The notes beneath the pieces were generated by a model. The model searched no databases and was not told where the DNA came from. It was given only the letters and a program-made list of their open reading frames with translations. Below are positions 26,114-35,022 of a DNA stretch of 37,217 bases, one piece after another (positions within the stretch are counted from its first letter, which is position 1; the number at the start of each line of letters is the position of its first letter). The translations under genes and the position numbers were made by a program. The DNA is from Flavobacterium sp. BFFFF2 (GTDB lineage: Bacteria > Bacteroidota > Bacteroidia > Flavobacteriales > Flavobacteriaceae): assembly GCA_002256385.1 (NCBI GenBank), contig NKJD01000035.1, positions 1 through 37,217 of the forward strand. Reading direction: 5' to 3'.

Positions 26114-26154
26114 TCGGGTCAACTTTCAACTAAAAAAAACTGTTTCTTTGCAGC

Positions 26155-26835
26155 ATGATTTGTTGGGGACACCGAGGCTGTAAAGGAGCAGCTATTGAAA
26201 ACACCATGGCGGCTTTTTATGCCGCGTTTGAAGCAGGTGCGCAGGGCATTGAATTAGACATTCAGCTCAGCTCAGACGGCATACCTGTAGTTTTGCATGA
26301 CGAAAGCCCAGCGCGTACACATGGGCTTGCAGGGTTAGTGGATAATGTTGCCGCACAAACATTAAATCAATTGGGGATTCCGAGCTTGGAGGCCGTTTTG
26401 TTAGTGTTTGGGCCAAAAGGGTACATCAATATTGAAATCAAAAACCCACAGGCAACCGCTGCGGTTGTTCAATTAATACAAAAATACTATTCTGTGCAGG
26501 CGCAAAAAGAAGCACATGTATTGGTTTCGTCCTTTCATGAAGAAGTGTTGCAAACCGCATTTGAAATCGATCCAAATATTGCTTTGGGCATCTTAACTGC
26601 TACTTCTGTTAAACGTGCTTTGGCCTTGGCTAATGAAATACACGCCTATGCCATACATCCTGCCGCTTTGCTTTGTTCCACACAAGTTGTTGACCAGATT
26701 CATGCGGCTGGTTACAAAGTATTTCCTTGGACGGTTAATGAAGCAGCGCACTTTATAACCTTGAGCCAAATGCATGTAGATGGCATCATTACCGACGAAC
26801 CCAAATTGTGCCTTGAAACTTTACATCATGGATAA
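26155..26835 (+). CDS. Glycerophosphodiester phosphodiesterase
   Basis: A GDPD-family TIM-barrel enzyme that hydrolyses glycerophosphodiesters to glycerol 3-phosphate and an alcohol in lipid turnover. Catalytic and metal-binding positions are visible: H6-R7-G, E15-N16-T17, E33-L-D35, H48-D49, and E94 in N-I-E-I-K. The C-terminal block V-D-G-I-I-T-D-E-P is typical of the family. At 226 residues it is the bare domain and lacks a signal peptide, so it is likely cytoplasmic. The ATG at 26155 is used because it is four residues before the first catalytic motif. Its stop overlaps the start of the flavoprotein gene by eight bases, indicating co-translation. Confidence 0.92.
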   Translation: MICWGHRGCKGAAIENTMAAFYAAFEAGAQGIELDIQLSSDGIPVVLHDESPARTHGLAGLVDNVAAQTLNQLGIPSLEAVLLVFGPKGYINIEIKNPQATAAVVQLIQKYYSVQAQKEAHVLVSSFHEEVLQTAFEIDPNIALGILTATSVKRALALANEIHAYAIHPAALLCSTQVVDQIHAAGYKVFPWTVNEAAHFITLSQMHVDGIITDEPKLCLETLHHG

Positions 26836-28045
26836 ACCAAAAGTAATCATCATCGGTGGTGGAGCAGCGGGTTTTTTTTCTGCCCTGCAATTGGCAGAAG
26901 CACGACCCGATGTGGATATTGTGATATTGGAACGTGGTAAAAATGTGCTTGAAAAGGTCCGTATATCAGGGGGCGGACGGTGCAACGTAACTCATGCATG
27001 CTTTGAACCCATGCCATTGTCAAAAAACTATCCGCGGGGCGAAAGGGAGTTAATTGGCCCTTTTAACCAATTTAACCCAACAGATACCATCGCTTGGTTT
27101 AAAGACCGCGGCGTCGAATTAAAAACTGAAGCTGACGGCCGCATGTTTCCTGTTACAGACCGCTCAGAAACCATTATCAATTGCTTTTTGCAAGAAGCCA
27201 AAAAGCATAAAATACGTATTGAAACCAGTTGCAGTGTGCAGCAATTAACGCCCACAGAAAATGGATGGACGTTGGAGACTACTCAAGGTCAGTATCTGGC
27301 AAACAAAGTGATCATTGCTACTGGCAGCAACCCAAAAATGTGGACTATGCTGGAGCAATTGGGTCACCGCATTGTGGCCCCTGTTCCGTCGTTGTTTACT
27401 TTTAATTGCAATGACGCAGCGGTGCATGCCTTAATGGGTGTGGCCGTTTTGGCCGAAACGCGGGTTCGAGCATGTAAGTTGACTGCTACTGGCCCCGTAT
27501 TATTTACGCATTGGGGGCTCAGCGGACCAGGTATTTTGCGCTTGTCGGCTTGGGGTGCACGTTGGATGCATGACCAACAATACCAATTTGAGTTGGAACT
27601 GAATTGGTTGCCCAATGAATCGCCTGAAAACGTCAAAATGCAATTGCAACAACAAAAATCAACCAACGGAAAAAAAGAACTGCAAAGTAGCAATCCTTTT
27701 GGGTTTCCGCAGCGGTTTTGGCATTGGATTTTAACCAGAAGTGGCGTCGATCAAAGCCTACGCTGGGCCGATTGTCCGCAAAAAATGTTAGATAAAATGG
27801 CACAGGAATTGAACGCGATGGTGCTGCCCATTACGGGTAAAAGCACTTATAAAGATGAGTTTGTAACGGCTGGCGGTGTTGAATTAAAAGAAATTCAATG
27901 GAAAAGTATGGAGAGTAAAATTCAGCCGCAATTATATTTTGCAGGCGAAGTGCTCAATGTGGATGCCATTACGGGCGGATTCAACTTTCAACATGCTTGG
28001 ACGGGGGCTTTTATGGTTGCGCAACACCTGAGCCATGTGATTTAG
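26828..28045 (+). CDS. FAD/NAD(P)-dependent oxidoreductase, HI0933/YhiN (BaiN-like) family
   Basis: A soluble flavoprotein of 405 residues; the substrate of this family is mostly unsettled. The N-terminal Rossmann motif [10 protein letters not shown] (6-15) is followed by the ribose-binding glutamate E35 and the family signature [10 protein letters not shown]. The C-terminal FAD contact is A-G-E-V-L-N-V-D with [10 protein letters not shown]. The start at 26828 is chosen over an earlier ATG at 26780, which adds 16 residues lacking family character. It overlaps the GDPD stop by eight bases. Its last 35 bases overlap the convergent ABC ATPase gene. Confidence 0.9.
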   Translation: MDKPKVIIIGGGAAGFFSALQLAEARPDVDIVILERGKNVLEKVRISGGGRCNVTHACFEPMPLSKNYPRGERELIGPFNQFNPTDTIAWFKDRGVELKTEADGRMFPVTDRSETIINCFLQEAKKHKIRIETSCSVQQLTPTENGWTLETTQGQYLANKVIIATGSNPKMWTMLEQLGHRIVAPVPSLFTFNCNDAAVHALMGVAVLAETRVRACKLTATGPVLFTHWGLSGPGILRLSAWGARWMHDQQYQFELELNWLPNESPENVKMQLQQQKSTNGKKELQSSNPFGFPQRFWHWILTRSGVDQSLRWADCPQKMLDKMAQELNAMVLPITGKSTYKDEFVTAGGVELKEIQWKSMESKIQPQLYFAGEVLNVDAITGGFNFQHAWTGAFMVAQHLSHVI

Positions 28046-28736
28046 CGCTCAAATTAACATTATCGCTTTCAATGAGTCCGTCTCGCAAACGGATGACCCG
28101 ATGGGCATAGGCGGCAATTTCTTCTTCGTGCGTAACTAAAATGACGGTGTTGCCAGCATCGTGAATGTCGCCAAACAATTTCATAATTTCAACCGAGGTT
28201 TTACTGTCCAAATTTCCGGTGGGTTCGTCGGCCAAAATAATGGAAGGCGAATTTACCAAAGCCCGTGCAATAGCCACCCGTTGACGTTGTCCACCCGACA
28301 ACTGATTGGGCTGGTGGTCCATGCGGTCAGATAGATTCACTTGTGTCAATACCTTTTTGGCGCGTTCGGTGCGTTCGGTTTTTGAAAAACCCGCATAAAT
28401 CATGGGTAAAGCCACATTGTCCAAAGCGGTGGTTCGGGGCAATAAATTAAAAGTCTGAAACACAAAGCCAATTTCTTTGTTCCGAATTTCAGCCAGCTCA
28501 TCGTCGTTCATTTTGCTGACATCGCGTTCATTTAAAATGTAACTGCCAGACGTTGGCGTATCTAAGCAACCCAACAAATTCATCAACGTTGATTTGCCAG
28601 AACCCGAAGGCCCCATCAATGCCACATATTCGCCTTTGTGAATGGTCAAGTCGATGCCTTTGAGCACCTGAATGACTTCGGTTCCTAATTGAAAATCTCT
28701 TTTTAACTGGGAAATGTCGATAAGTGGTTTTTTCAT
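28011..28736 (-). CDS. ABC transporter ATPase, MacB/LolD type
   Basis: The ATP-hydrolysing subunit of a type VII (MacB/LolCDE-like) mechanotransmission exporter or lipoprotein-release system. Motifs are complete: Walker [10 protein letters not shown] (42-50), Q94, signature L-S-G-G-Q (146-150), Walker B I-I-L-A-D-E (E171), and H203 in V-T-H-E. The sequence E-P-T-G-N-L-D-S is typical of this subfamily. The 241-residue length is normal. No permease gene lies beside it; the neighbours are unrelated, so the partner is encoded elsewhere. It overlaps the convergent flavoprotein gene by 35 bases. Confidence 0.9.
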   Translation of the reverse strand: MKKPLIDISQLKRDFQLGTEVIQVLKGIDLTIHKGEYVALMGPSGSGKSTLMNLLGCLDTPTSGSYILNERDVSKMNDDELAEIRNKEIGFVFQTFNLLPRTTALDNVALPMIYAGFSKTERTERAKKVLTQVNLSDRMDHQPNQLSGGQRQRVAIARALVNSPSIILADEPTGNLDSKTSVEIMKLFGDIHDAGNTVILVTHEEEIAAYAHRVIRLRDGLIESDNVNLSAKSHGSGVAQP

Positions 28737-28785
28737 GATATTGTTGGCAAAGTACAGTTACTTTGACGGCAAATGAAGCACAATG

Positions 28786-29808
28786 TTACACCTCGTTGTA
28801 GATCATTTTTTTGAACAAGGCCTTTATGGTAAGCGCATTTAATGGAAACTCGAGCAAAACATGCAACAAGCTTAAAAAGAACAAAGCAGACAATCCTATT
28901 GCATAATCATATATATACAGGCCCACGCTGCATCCCCAAACCAAGGCAATTGTAACCGAACGTTTGGAATTGAGGTTTTTATGCCAGCCAATGAGCGTAG
29001 TTTTAGAAAACCAGTTCAAATAATGGTACGTGTAGCAAAAAGCAATAAACACCTGAATTTTTAAACCCAACAATGAAAGCAACGGAAAGTTTTCGCCCGA
29101 AAAACCCAAATACCATTTGGCCAAATACTGTGAAACATTGGACATCCCACTGGCATCAAAAGCAGTTTTGGTCAACGTTGAAATGGGGTATTCATGCAAT
29201 GGAATGGGTACCCAAGCTATGAAAAAAGGAACAGCTAAGGCAAATGCAAACGCCCATACACCCACTTTGCTTTGGCTTTTGAAAGCCCCATATAACATAA
29301 ACAACAAAGTAAACACATACACATGAATGAGTGTTGGTAAAAACAGCGCCACCCACAAGCCCGTTTTACCAAAAGTGCTTGACAACGAATAGGTAATGGC
29401 CAATGCAAAAAAAAGAAATATCCATTGGGAGTTGCGGCTCATGCGCACGATACTCCCGACGCCAATTAAAAATGAAATGAGCAGCAATTCACCTGTATGT
29501 TTTTTTACAAAAGCCACCAAAAGATTCAAAACAGGCCATTCTGCCAGCGTGTTTATAAAAGGCATTTTTAAAATAAACGGCAACGACACCAACGTAGCTA
29601 CAATTACTAAAATCAATTTTTGGCTTCTATTTTCAGAGAAGAAATACTTGCCATGCAGCCAGTTGATTTCAGTGGCATAATGCAATGGGCCCAACACCGC
29701 GTACGAAAACAAAAAAAGTTCAAAAGGCAACCAATAGGCCAAAATTAAGGAGACAACAATAAGGCCAATGTTGATGGAATCGATGTGTATTGCTTTGAGT
29801 GTTGCCAT
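28786..29808 (-). CDS. Polytopic membrane protein with conserved-looking histidines, function unknown
   Basis: A 340-residue integral membrane protein with eight to nine hydrophobic helices. Four histidine motifs lie in or at the edges of helices: L-G-P-L-H-Y-A-T-E with H43, P-T-L-I-H-V-Y-V-F, C-Y-T-Y-H-Y-L-N-W-F-S-K-T, and S-L-L-H-V-L-L-E-F-P. Histidines placed in this way are a feature of intramembrane metal enzymes, among them the Brp/Blh carotene dioxygenases. No further sequence match to that family could be shown, so the link is only a suggestion. It is followed 49 bases later on the same strand by the ABC ATPase. The ATG at 29808 is the natural start, as hydrophobic sequence begins 12 residues later. 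Confidence 0.7.
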   Translation of the reverse strand: MATLKAIHIDSINIGLIVVSLILAYWLPFELFLFSYAVLGPLHYATEINWLHGKYFFSENRSQKLILVIVATLVSLPFILKMPFINTLAEWPVLNLLVAFVKKHTGELLLISFLIGVGSIVRMSRNSQWIFLFFALAITYSLSSTFGKTGLWVALFLPTLIHVYVFTLLFMLYGAFKSQSKVGVWAFAFALAVPFFIAWVPIPLHEYPISTLTKTAFDASGMSNVSQYLAKWYLGFSGENFPLLSLLGLKIQVFIAFCYTYHYLNWFSKTTLIGWHKNLNSKRSVTIALVWGCSVGLYIYDYAIGLSALFFLSLLHVLLEFPLNALTIKALFKKMIYNEV

Positions 29809-29938
29809 TTTTTTAGAGAAATAAATAGGGTTTTATGTTTTGAATCTGGCCACTTTTTGTAGTTGGTATTCAAATAGGTTATGAGCCACTCGATTAAACA
29901 AAAACGGACCAATGGTTCAAATATTAACTTGAAAACAA

Positions 29939-30580
29939 TTACCTAACCCGCGACAAGGTCAAACCGTCGCGGATGGGCAGCAACACGGTTTCGAGACGTG
30001 GGTCTTCATTCATTTTTTTATTAAAATCGACCAGCGCCTTGGTCGATACATCTTTGTCGTTGACGGCTTCAATGACTTTCCCGCTCCACAACACATTGTC
30101 CGATAAAATCAATCCGCCTTGGTTCATTTTAGGAATAATTAAATCGGCATATAGGGCATAATTTTCTTTATCGGCATCAATAAATACCAAGTCATACTTG
30201 TGCGAAAGCGCAGGGATAATATCAGCTGCATCACCCAAAAAGGATTGGATTTGTTCAGCCCAAGGCGATAAATTAAAATATTTGTTTTGCAAAATGGCCA
30301 ATTCCTCGTTGTGGTCAATGGTGTCAATGTGTCCGTTTGTTGCCAAGCCTTCGGCCAAACACAATGTAGCATAACCCGTAAAAGTGCCAACTTCCAGAAT
30401 GGCTTTTGGTTGCAATAATTTTGAAATCAAAGCCAATAACCTGCCTTGATAGGCGCCACTCAGCATGCGGGGTTGCAACACTTTTTGGTGCGTTTCCCGG
30501 TTTAATTGTTGCAACAATTCGGGTTCTGCGGCACTGTGTTGGGCTACGTAATCTTCTAGTGCTTCTGGGATAAAATGCAT
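29939..30580 (-). CDS. SAM-dependent O-methyltransferase (class I, CCoAOMT-like)
   Basis: A small soluble methyltransferase of 213 residues resembling catechol/caffeoyl-CoA O-methyltransferases. SAM motif I is I-L-E-V-G-T-F-T-G-Y (61-70). The acidic strand is T-I-D-H (D89), the metal-binding region D-L-V-F-I-D-A-D-K-E (130-139), and the second metal site D161-N-V-L-W. This pattern indicates a divalent-cation-dependent enzyme. The natural acceptor cannot be told; TrmR-type tRNA methylation is one alternative within the same fold. It starts two bases after the YfhO stop, so the two are probably one operon. Confidence 0.88.
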   Translation of the reverse strand: MHFIPEALEDYVAQHSAAEPELLQQLNRETHQKVLQPRMLSGAYQGRLLALISKLLQPKAILEVGTFTGYATLCLAEGLATNGHIDTIDHNEELAILQNKYFNLSPWAEQIQSFLGDAADIIPALSHKYDLVFIDADKENYALYADLIIPKMNQGGLILSDNVLWSGKVIEAVNDKDVSTKALVDFNKKMNEDPRLETVLLPIRDGLTLSRVR

Positions 30581-30582
30581 GA

Positions 30583-33024
30583 CTAAAACGGATTATGTGC
30601 CCAATTTGGGTGCTTGCGCATCCAAAAAGCGAGTCCAATGCTTAATAAAACAATGAGTAAACTACACGCCAGTGTAATGGTGCTGCCTGTTTTGATTAAG
30701 CTGGGTTCAAATTTAAATGCAATGGTATGAGGGCCCTTTGGTACGGCCAAACCACGCAACGCATAATCAACCCGACAATGAGCCACTTGTTTCCCATCTA
30801 TATATGCATTCCAACCATGTGGATAGTACATTTCAGAAACCACCATGAAGCCATCTTTAGGTTGGTTGGTTTTTAATATAATTTGATTTGACCGATACAA
30901 GCTGGTCTGAACAATAGCAGTTGAGTCAACCGTCCATTGATTGTTTTTGATGCCAAGTGGTTTCCAGTCAGCTTCGTTGATGACGGCTGTATTTTTACTG
31001 TTAAAATGATTCAAAGCACGCATTTCTTGGTCGGCTGTTTGGCAAATTCTCAATTTTTCAACAAACCACGCATTGCCATTGGCATCAGGGTTAATGGTCG
31101 GAAACTGCTTGCCATCTTTGTCTGTCTGAATGATGTATTTAATGTTGAGCATGTCCAATACTTCGCGGTTGTTGTTGGCAATTTGATAATCAAATAGCTG
31201 TTGCATGCGGCGTGGTTTGGCAGCATGGTAACCCCCAATGGAATGGTGAAAATAGGAGGTACGCGCGCCATTCAGGTTTTCGTCCACTTCAAATACCCGA
31301 TAATGGGTGGTGTCTTTCAATATGGCTTCATCAGAAGGGGAAGGGTCAAATGGGTGGTCTACTTGTGAGGCCGCCACAAAATCTTCTTTGTTTACATATT
31401 TTTTGTCGATAAATACCAAATCGCCCAACAGCAATACACCACAAGCAATGGTAACAACACTAGGTTTCAATTTTCCTTTAACAAACAGCCAACAAACCGT
31501 TGAAAGTGCCAACACAAAAAAGATGCCCCGCAAAATATCGGCCGAATACAAACTCATTCGATCTGCTTTTAAGGCTTCCACAAACGGGCCGCCTAATTCA
31601 CCGTAAGCCTTCAAATAGTATGCATCTGACGGGCCGTTAAAGTCAAATTGGTTTTTGCATAGCATCAGCAATACAAAAAAGCCCAAAGCGGTCCCCGTGG
31701 TTTTATACAAGTTTTTAAGGCGGTTTTCATCTTGAGCTAAAAAGGATTGCAGCCCCATGACTGCCAATACAGGCAAACACAATTCCAATAAAACTTGAAT
31801 CGAAGATACTGCTCTAAACTTGTTGTACAATGGCATATAATCAATGAGCAAGTCCGTTAAAAAAGCGAAATTTTTACCCCACGAAAGCACCAATGAAAGG
31901 AGTGCACCTACCGCAAAGGCCCATTTTAATTTTCGTTGGTCGTGAAACAAACCAAGCAAAGCCAAAAAGAACACTGTGATACCTATGTATGCTGGTGCTG
32001 CGACAATGGGTTGATCGCCCCAGTAAGTGGGAGCATGTCCTGCAAAATCAGCCGCTTCTTCTGCCGATCCGCCTTGTTCTTCTACAAATTGGTACATGCG
32101 GCTGTCTTTGCCCAATTCTTCGGCATTGGAGCCGCCAAATAGGCGAGGGGCAATTAAATTAAAACTTTCTGCTTTGCCGTAACTGTATTCAGTGATGTAA
32201 TCACGGCTCAGTCCTTTGGTGTCTGTTTTTGGCGTTCCATCGGGGTTGGTCGATAATTCTGATTGGCTTCTTGTGCTAAAATCAGCATATTCTTTGGTCG
32301 CCATTAAAGCCGTAGCATTGAGGCCTAATGCCAAAATCAATGCGCCGATGTACAATAATTTTACTTGAATCAGTGTTTTCCATTGTTGGGTTTTTACATA
32401 AGGCCACAAAAAATACAATCCAATAGGTAGCAATAAAAACAAGGAATAATAGGTCATCTGGAAGTGATTGGCATTGATTTCTAGTGCCCATGCAAGCATG
32501 GTAAGCGCCGTGCCCCACACATAATTTTTGCGAAACAACAAGATGGATCCGGCCAAAACCATCGGAATATACCCAATGGCATGTGCTTTCGCATTGTGAC
32601 CAACGCCCAAAATGACAATCAAATAAGTAGAAAATCCGAAGGCCAAAGCGCCAAAGAATGCCAATAAGTTATCAGCTTTTAACACCCGAAGCAAGACAAA
32701 AAATCCTAAAAAGTATAAGAACAAGTAATCGGCAGGTCGGGGCAAAAAGCGGATTAAATCGTCTAAAGCACCCACAAAATCATTGGGGTAATGCGCGCCA
32801 AGCTGATAGGTTGGCATGCCGCCAAAAGCACTGTTGGTCCAATAGGGTTCCGAATGAAAAGTATCTCTAAAATCGTTTTGCTCTTTGGCCATACCCACGT
32901 ATTGCACAATATCTGATTGGAATATTTTTTTTCCTTGCAAAACGGGGCTAAAATAGCCAACCGAAATAATAATAAAACCGAGCAATGCCGCTAGGGCAGG
33001 AACAAACTTTTGTAATTGTTTCAT
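30583..33024 (-). CDS. YfhO-family membrane protein (putative GT-C glycosyltransferase)
   Basis: An 813-residue polytopic membrane protein with about a dozen hydrophobic segments and a soluble C-terminal domain before a last membrane helix. The N-terminal loop has D-I-V-Q-Y and P-Y-W-T-N-S-A-F-G-G-M-P-T-Y-Q, the characteristic Bacteroidota YfhO block with an acidic residue at the GT-C catalytic position. In Firmicutes YfhO is needed for sugar decoration of lipoteichoic acid. Bacteroidota lack teichoic acid, so the acceptor here must be another surface glycan or protein. The final domain has a jelly-roll-like feel (V-S-E-M-Y-Y-P-H-G-W) that ends just before the last helix. The O-methyltransferase follows after two bases. 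Confidence 0.85.
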   Translation of the reverse strand: MKQLQKFVPALAALLGFIIISVGYFSPVLQGKKIFQSDIVQYVGMAKEQNDFRDTFHSEPYWTNSAFGGMPTYQLGAHYPNDFVGALDDLIRFLPRPADYLFLYFLGFFVLLRVLKADNLLAFFGALAFGFSTYLIVILGVGHNAKAHAIGYIPMVLAGSILLFRKNYVWGTALTMLAWALEINANHFQMTYYSLFLLLPIGLYFLWPYVKTQQWKTLIQVKLLYIGALILALGLNATALMATKEYADFSTRSQSELSTNPDGTPKTDTKGLSRDYITEYSYGKAESFNLIAPRLFGGSNAEELGKDSRMYQFVEEQGGSAEEAADFAGHAPTYWGDQPIVAAPAYIGITVFFLALLGLFHDQRKLKWAFAVGALLSLVLSWGKNFAFLTDLLIDYMPLYNKFRAVSSIQVLLELCLPVLAVMGLQSFLAQDENRLKNLYKTTGTALGFFVLLMLCKNQFDFNGPSDAYYLKAYGELGGPFVEALKADRMSLYSADILRGIFFVLALSTVCWLFVKGKLKPSVVTIACGVLLLGDLVFIDKKYVNKEDFVAASQVDHPFDPSPSDEAILKDTTHYRVFEVDENLNGARTSYFHHSIGGYHAAKPRRMQQLFDYQIANNNREVLDMLNIKYIIQTDKDGKQFPTINPDANGNAWFVEKLRICQTADQEMRALNHFNSKNTAVINEADWKPLGIKNNQWTVDSTAIVQTSLYRSNQIILKTNQPKDGFMVVSEMYYPHGWNAYIDGKQVAHCRVDYALRGLAVPKGPHTIAFKFEPSLIKTGSTITLACSLLIVLLSIGLAFWMRKHPNWAHNPF

Positions 33025-33155
33025 TTGTATGTTTTTATTGTGTTTGTTTTTTGAAATGCTTCCTCAAGTTTTGAACTGTAAAAATTAAATGTGAAAGTTG
33101 CCAAGCTGCGATTTAGTAACTTTTTCAATTAATTCTCTTTTCAAAATAATTGCGC

Positions 33156-33163
33156 CAAATATA
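33156..33163 (-). promoter_or_regulatory. Candidate -7 box of the YfhO operon
   Basis: Minus-strand TATATTTG fits TAnnTTTG and lies about 130 bases before the YfhO start, just after the S4 gene stop. There is no TTG at the matching distance, so support is partial. Confidence 0.35.
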
Positions 33164-33174
33164 TAGATAGAATG

Positions 33175-33567
33175 CTATTCATTTTCACCCAATTGTTCTA
33201 GGTGGTCCAATTCCCAATCTGTTAAATCTCGGCGGTCTTTTTTTGTAGGCCGGCCTTCGCCCATTCGCCCAAATAGGCTGTGCGCCAATCGCAATTGTTC
33301 TAGTTGTTCCAATACTTCTGGGGGGGTAATGTCTTTGCGGAATTGATCTACTAATTTGGCACCAACCCTGCTTGGCGGAATATCTAAAACCAATACTTCA
33401 TAAAAGATCGGGCTTTTTTTGATTTTCAACTTTTCGCCGCCAAAAACCTCCCGCGAAGATTTAGCGACGAGTCCATTAATATAGACTTGATTTTTTTTGC
33501 AAGCATCTGCTGCAAGCGTTCGGGTCTTAAAAAGGCGTATACACCAGAGGTATTTGTCTATTCGCAT
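33175..33567 (-). CDS. S4-domain RNA-binding protein, Hsp15-like
   Basis: A 130-residue RNA-binding protein. The S4 domain spans about 1-60, beginning M-R-I-D-K-Y-L-W and including R-L-F-K-T-R-T-L-A-A-D-A-C and V-Y-I-N-G-L-V-A-K-S-S. In E. coli the Hsp15 protein binds stalled 50S subunits carrying nascent chains and returns them to the ribosome cycle. The C-terminal tail G-R-P-T-K-K-D-R-R-D is basic and matches the family. Length and motif order are normal. It is read in the same direction as YfhO but separated by 150 bases that carry a candidate promoter. Confidence 0.88.
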   Translation of the reverse strand: MRIDKYLWCIRLFKTRTLAADACKKNQVYINGLVAKSSREVFGGEKLKIKKSPIFYEVLVLDIPPSRVGAKLVDQFRKDITPPEVLEQLEQLRLAHSLFGRMGEGRPTKKDRRDLTDWELDHLEQLGENE

Positions 33568-33653
33568 GTTTTAACAAAAGCTGTTAAATTAATTTACAAA
33601 AATAAATCATTATTGTAACTTGCGCACCTTATACTCGATTAGTTATTTATTTC

Positions 33654-34592
33654 ATGAATAAATTTTTTAAAGTTTCTGCTGTTTTTACTTGCTTAGTGTG
33701 TCTGATTTCTTTTTTGGTCTCTTGCACCAAAAGCGATACTTACGTAGAGCCTCCGCGCGATTACCAGGTGCAGTTTGATGCAGATAGCATTGCTTTAATT
33801 AACTATATGAAAACACATTATATGACTGTGATCCAAAATCCTACTGGAGCAGATCATCTAAATGTTACCATCACAGTTATACCCGAAGGGGGTACCCAAA
33901 CTTCCATTTGGAATCAGACAAATTACCCTGTTCAATCAAGAACCTTGTACAAACATAATATTACCTATACTTATTGGTACGTTTCATTGCAACAAGGAAC
34001 CAATAACAAGCCATGTAATGTCGATTCAGTACTTACTTCTTACAAAGGAGAGTTATTAGACGGCACCGTTTTTGATTCAAATGCCTATCCGCAAAATTTC
34101 TTTAATTTAAGAAGCACCATTGTTGGATGGTCCGAAATAATGCCTCAATTTAAATCGGGAACCTATGCGGCCAAACCAGATGGCAGTATTAGCTATTCAG
34201 ATTTTGGGGCAGGCGTGATGTTTATTCCCTCTGGTTTGGCTTATTTTAATGGAGCCACTACCACGATTCCTCAATATTCGCCTTTGGTTTTTAGCTTCAA
34301 ATTGTTAGAAGTATACCGAAATGATGATGATTTCGATAAAATTCCCTCTTATTTAGAAGATATTGATGGTGATGGATACGTTCGTGTTTTAGATACGGGG
34401 GTCGTTAATCCTGATGATACAGATGGAGACGAAACCCCCAACTACCTGGACGTTGATGATGACAATGACACCTTTTTAACACGGACAGAGTTGTTGTTGC
34501 CAAATACAACGAATCAATATTATACTTTTGACCTGATTCCAACTTGTTCGCCAAGTGGTAAAAAAAGGCATTTAGATGCCAGTTGTCATTAA
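33654..34592 (+). CDS. FKBP-type peptidyl-prolyl isomerase lipoprotein with Asp-rich tail
   Basis: An exported lipoprotein of 312 residues with lipobox L-V-S-C (C24). The FKBP domain covers about 95-230, shown by S-Y-K-G-E-L-L-D-G-T-V-F-D-S, I-V-G-W, F-I-P-S-G-L-A-Y-F and P-L-V-F-S-F-K-L-L. These keep the aspartate, the tryptophan and most hydrophobic residues of the active pocket. The tail from about 238 has D-I-D-G-D-G-Y, D-D-T-D-G-D and V-D-D-D-N-D, thrombospondin type 3-like loops expected to bind calcium, and ends with two cysteines. The probable job is assisting folding in the periplasm or at the outer membrane. GldI of gliding bacteria is a related lipoprotein class, but the tail sets this one apart. 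Confidence 0.85.
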   Translation: MNKFFKVSAVFTCLVCLISFLVSCTKSDTYVEPPRDYQVQFDADSIALINYMKTHYMTVIQNPTGADHLNVTITVIPEGGTQTSIWNQTNYPVQSRTLYKHNITYTYWYVSLQQGTNNKPCNVDSVLTSYKGELLDGTVFDSNAYPQNFFNLRSTIVGWSEIMPQFKSGTYAAKPDGSISYSDFGAGVMFIPSGLAYFNGATTTIPQYSPLVFSFKLLEVYRNDDDFDKIPSYLEDIDGDGYVRVLDTGVVNPDDTDGDETPNYLDVDDDNDTFLTRTELLLPNTTNQYYTFDLIPTCSPSGKKRHLDASCH

Positions 34593-34760
34593 GAAGTTTA
34601 TATCACTTCTAAACCAAATTGCTTTTTTAATAGATCGTCCGATTATAATTAAAGTGATTGAATAATCATTGAATTTGGAATAACTTGCACTGCTTTTGAA
34701 TTAAAGCTGTCATTATTATTTTTAGTTTAAATGCGTCAAAAATCAACTTAAACAATTGGT

Positions 34761-34988
34761 ATGTCTGCTGTTTTATCGTTAAAATATTTTTTTGAAAAAC
34801 ACGGTTTTCGTGTCGCTTCAAGGCTTGCCGACCGCCTGGGAATCCGCACCTCAGCTGTGCGTATTTCGTTTATTTATTTTTCGTTCGTTACCGCTGGGCT
34901 TGGGTTTGGTCTTTATTTAATTTTAGCCTTTTGGCTTCGAATAAAGGACTTGGTTCGGGCCAAACGAACCTCTGTTTTTGATTTATAA
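34761..34988 (+). CDS. PspC-domain small membrane protein
   Basis: A 75-residue protein consisting of a PspC domain only. The N-terminal amphipathic part R-L-A-D-R-L-G-I-R-T-S-A-V-R leads into one hydrophobic segment, about 36-60, and a basic tail. PspC in enterobacteria takes part in the phage-shock envelope stress response; single-domain copies in Bacteroidota are of unproven role. It starts at the first ATG after a 168-base gap, and the helix-hairpin-helix gene follows after 34 bases, probably in the same transcript. Confidence 0.85.
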   Translation: MSAVLSLKYFFEKHGFRVASRLADRLGIRTSAVRISFIYFSFVTAGLGFGLYLILAFWLRIKDLVRAKRTSVFDL

Positions 34989-35022
34989 TTATCTGCCATG
35001 AAATGTACTCTTATTATCCGCC

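Larger units (their letters stand above)
25391..26154. other. Repeat-rich gap before the GDPD gene
   Basis: No gene is supported in these 764 bases. The content is, in order: a direct repeat GTTTGTAATGT (25411 and 25427), the terminator, a short TGTTTTAA tandem near 25578, the nested inverted repeats, two AAACATTCCAA copies (about 25968 and 25981), the 20-bp palindrome at 26005, and TCAACTTTC-type repeats around a hairpin at 26092-26113. It looks like a landing place of several dispersed repeats. Confidence 0.6.

Noticed and set aside
26780..26827. Upstream ATG for the flavoprotein
   Set aside because: The Rossmann motif starts five residues after the ATG at 26828, and the extension is only the out-of-frame end of the GDPD gene.
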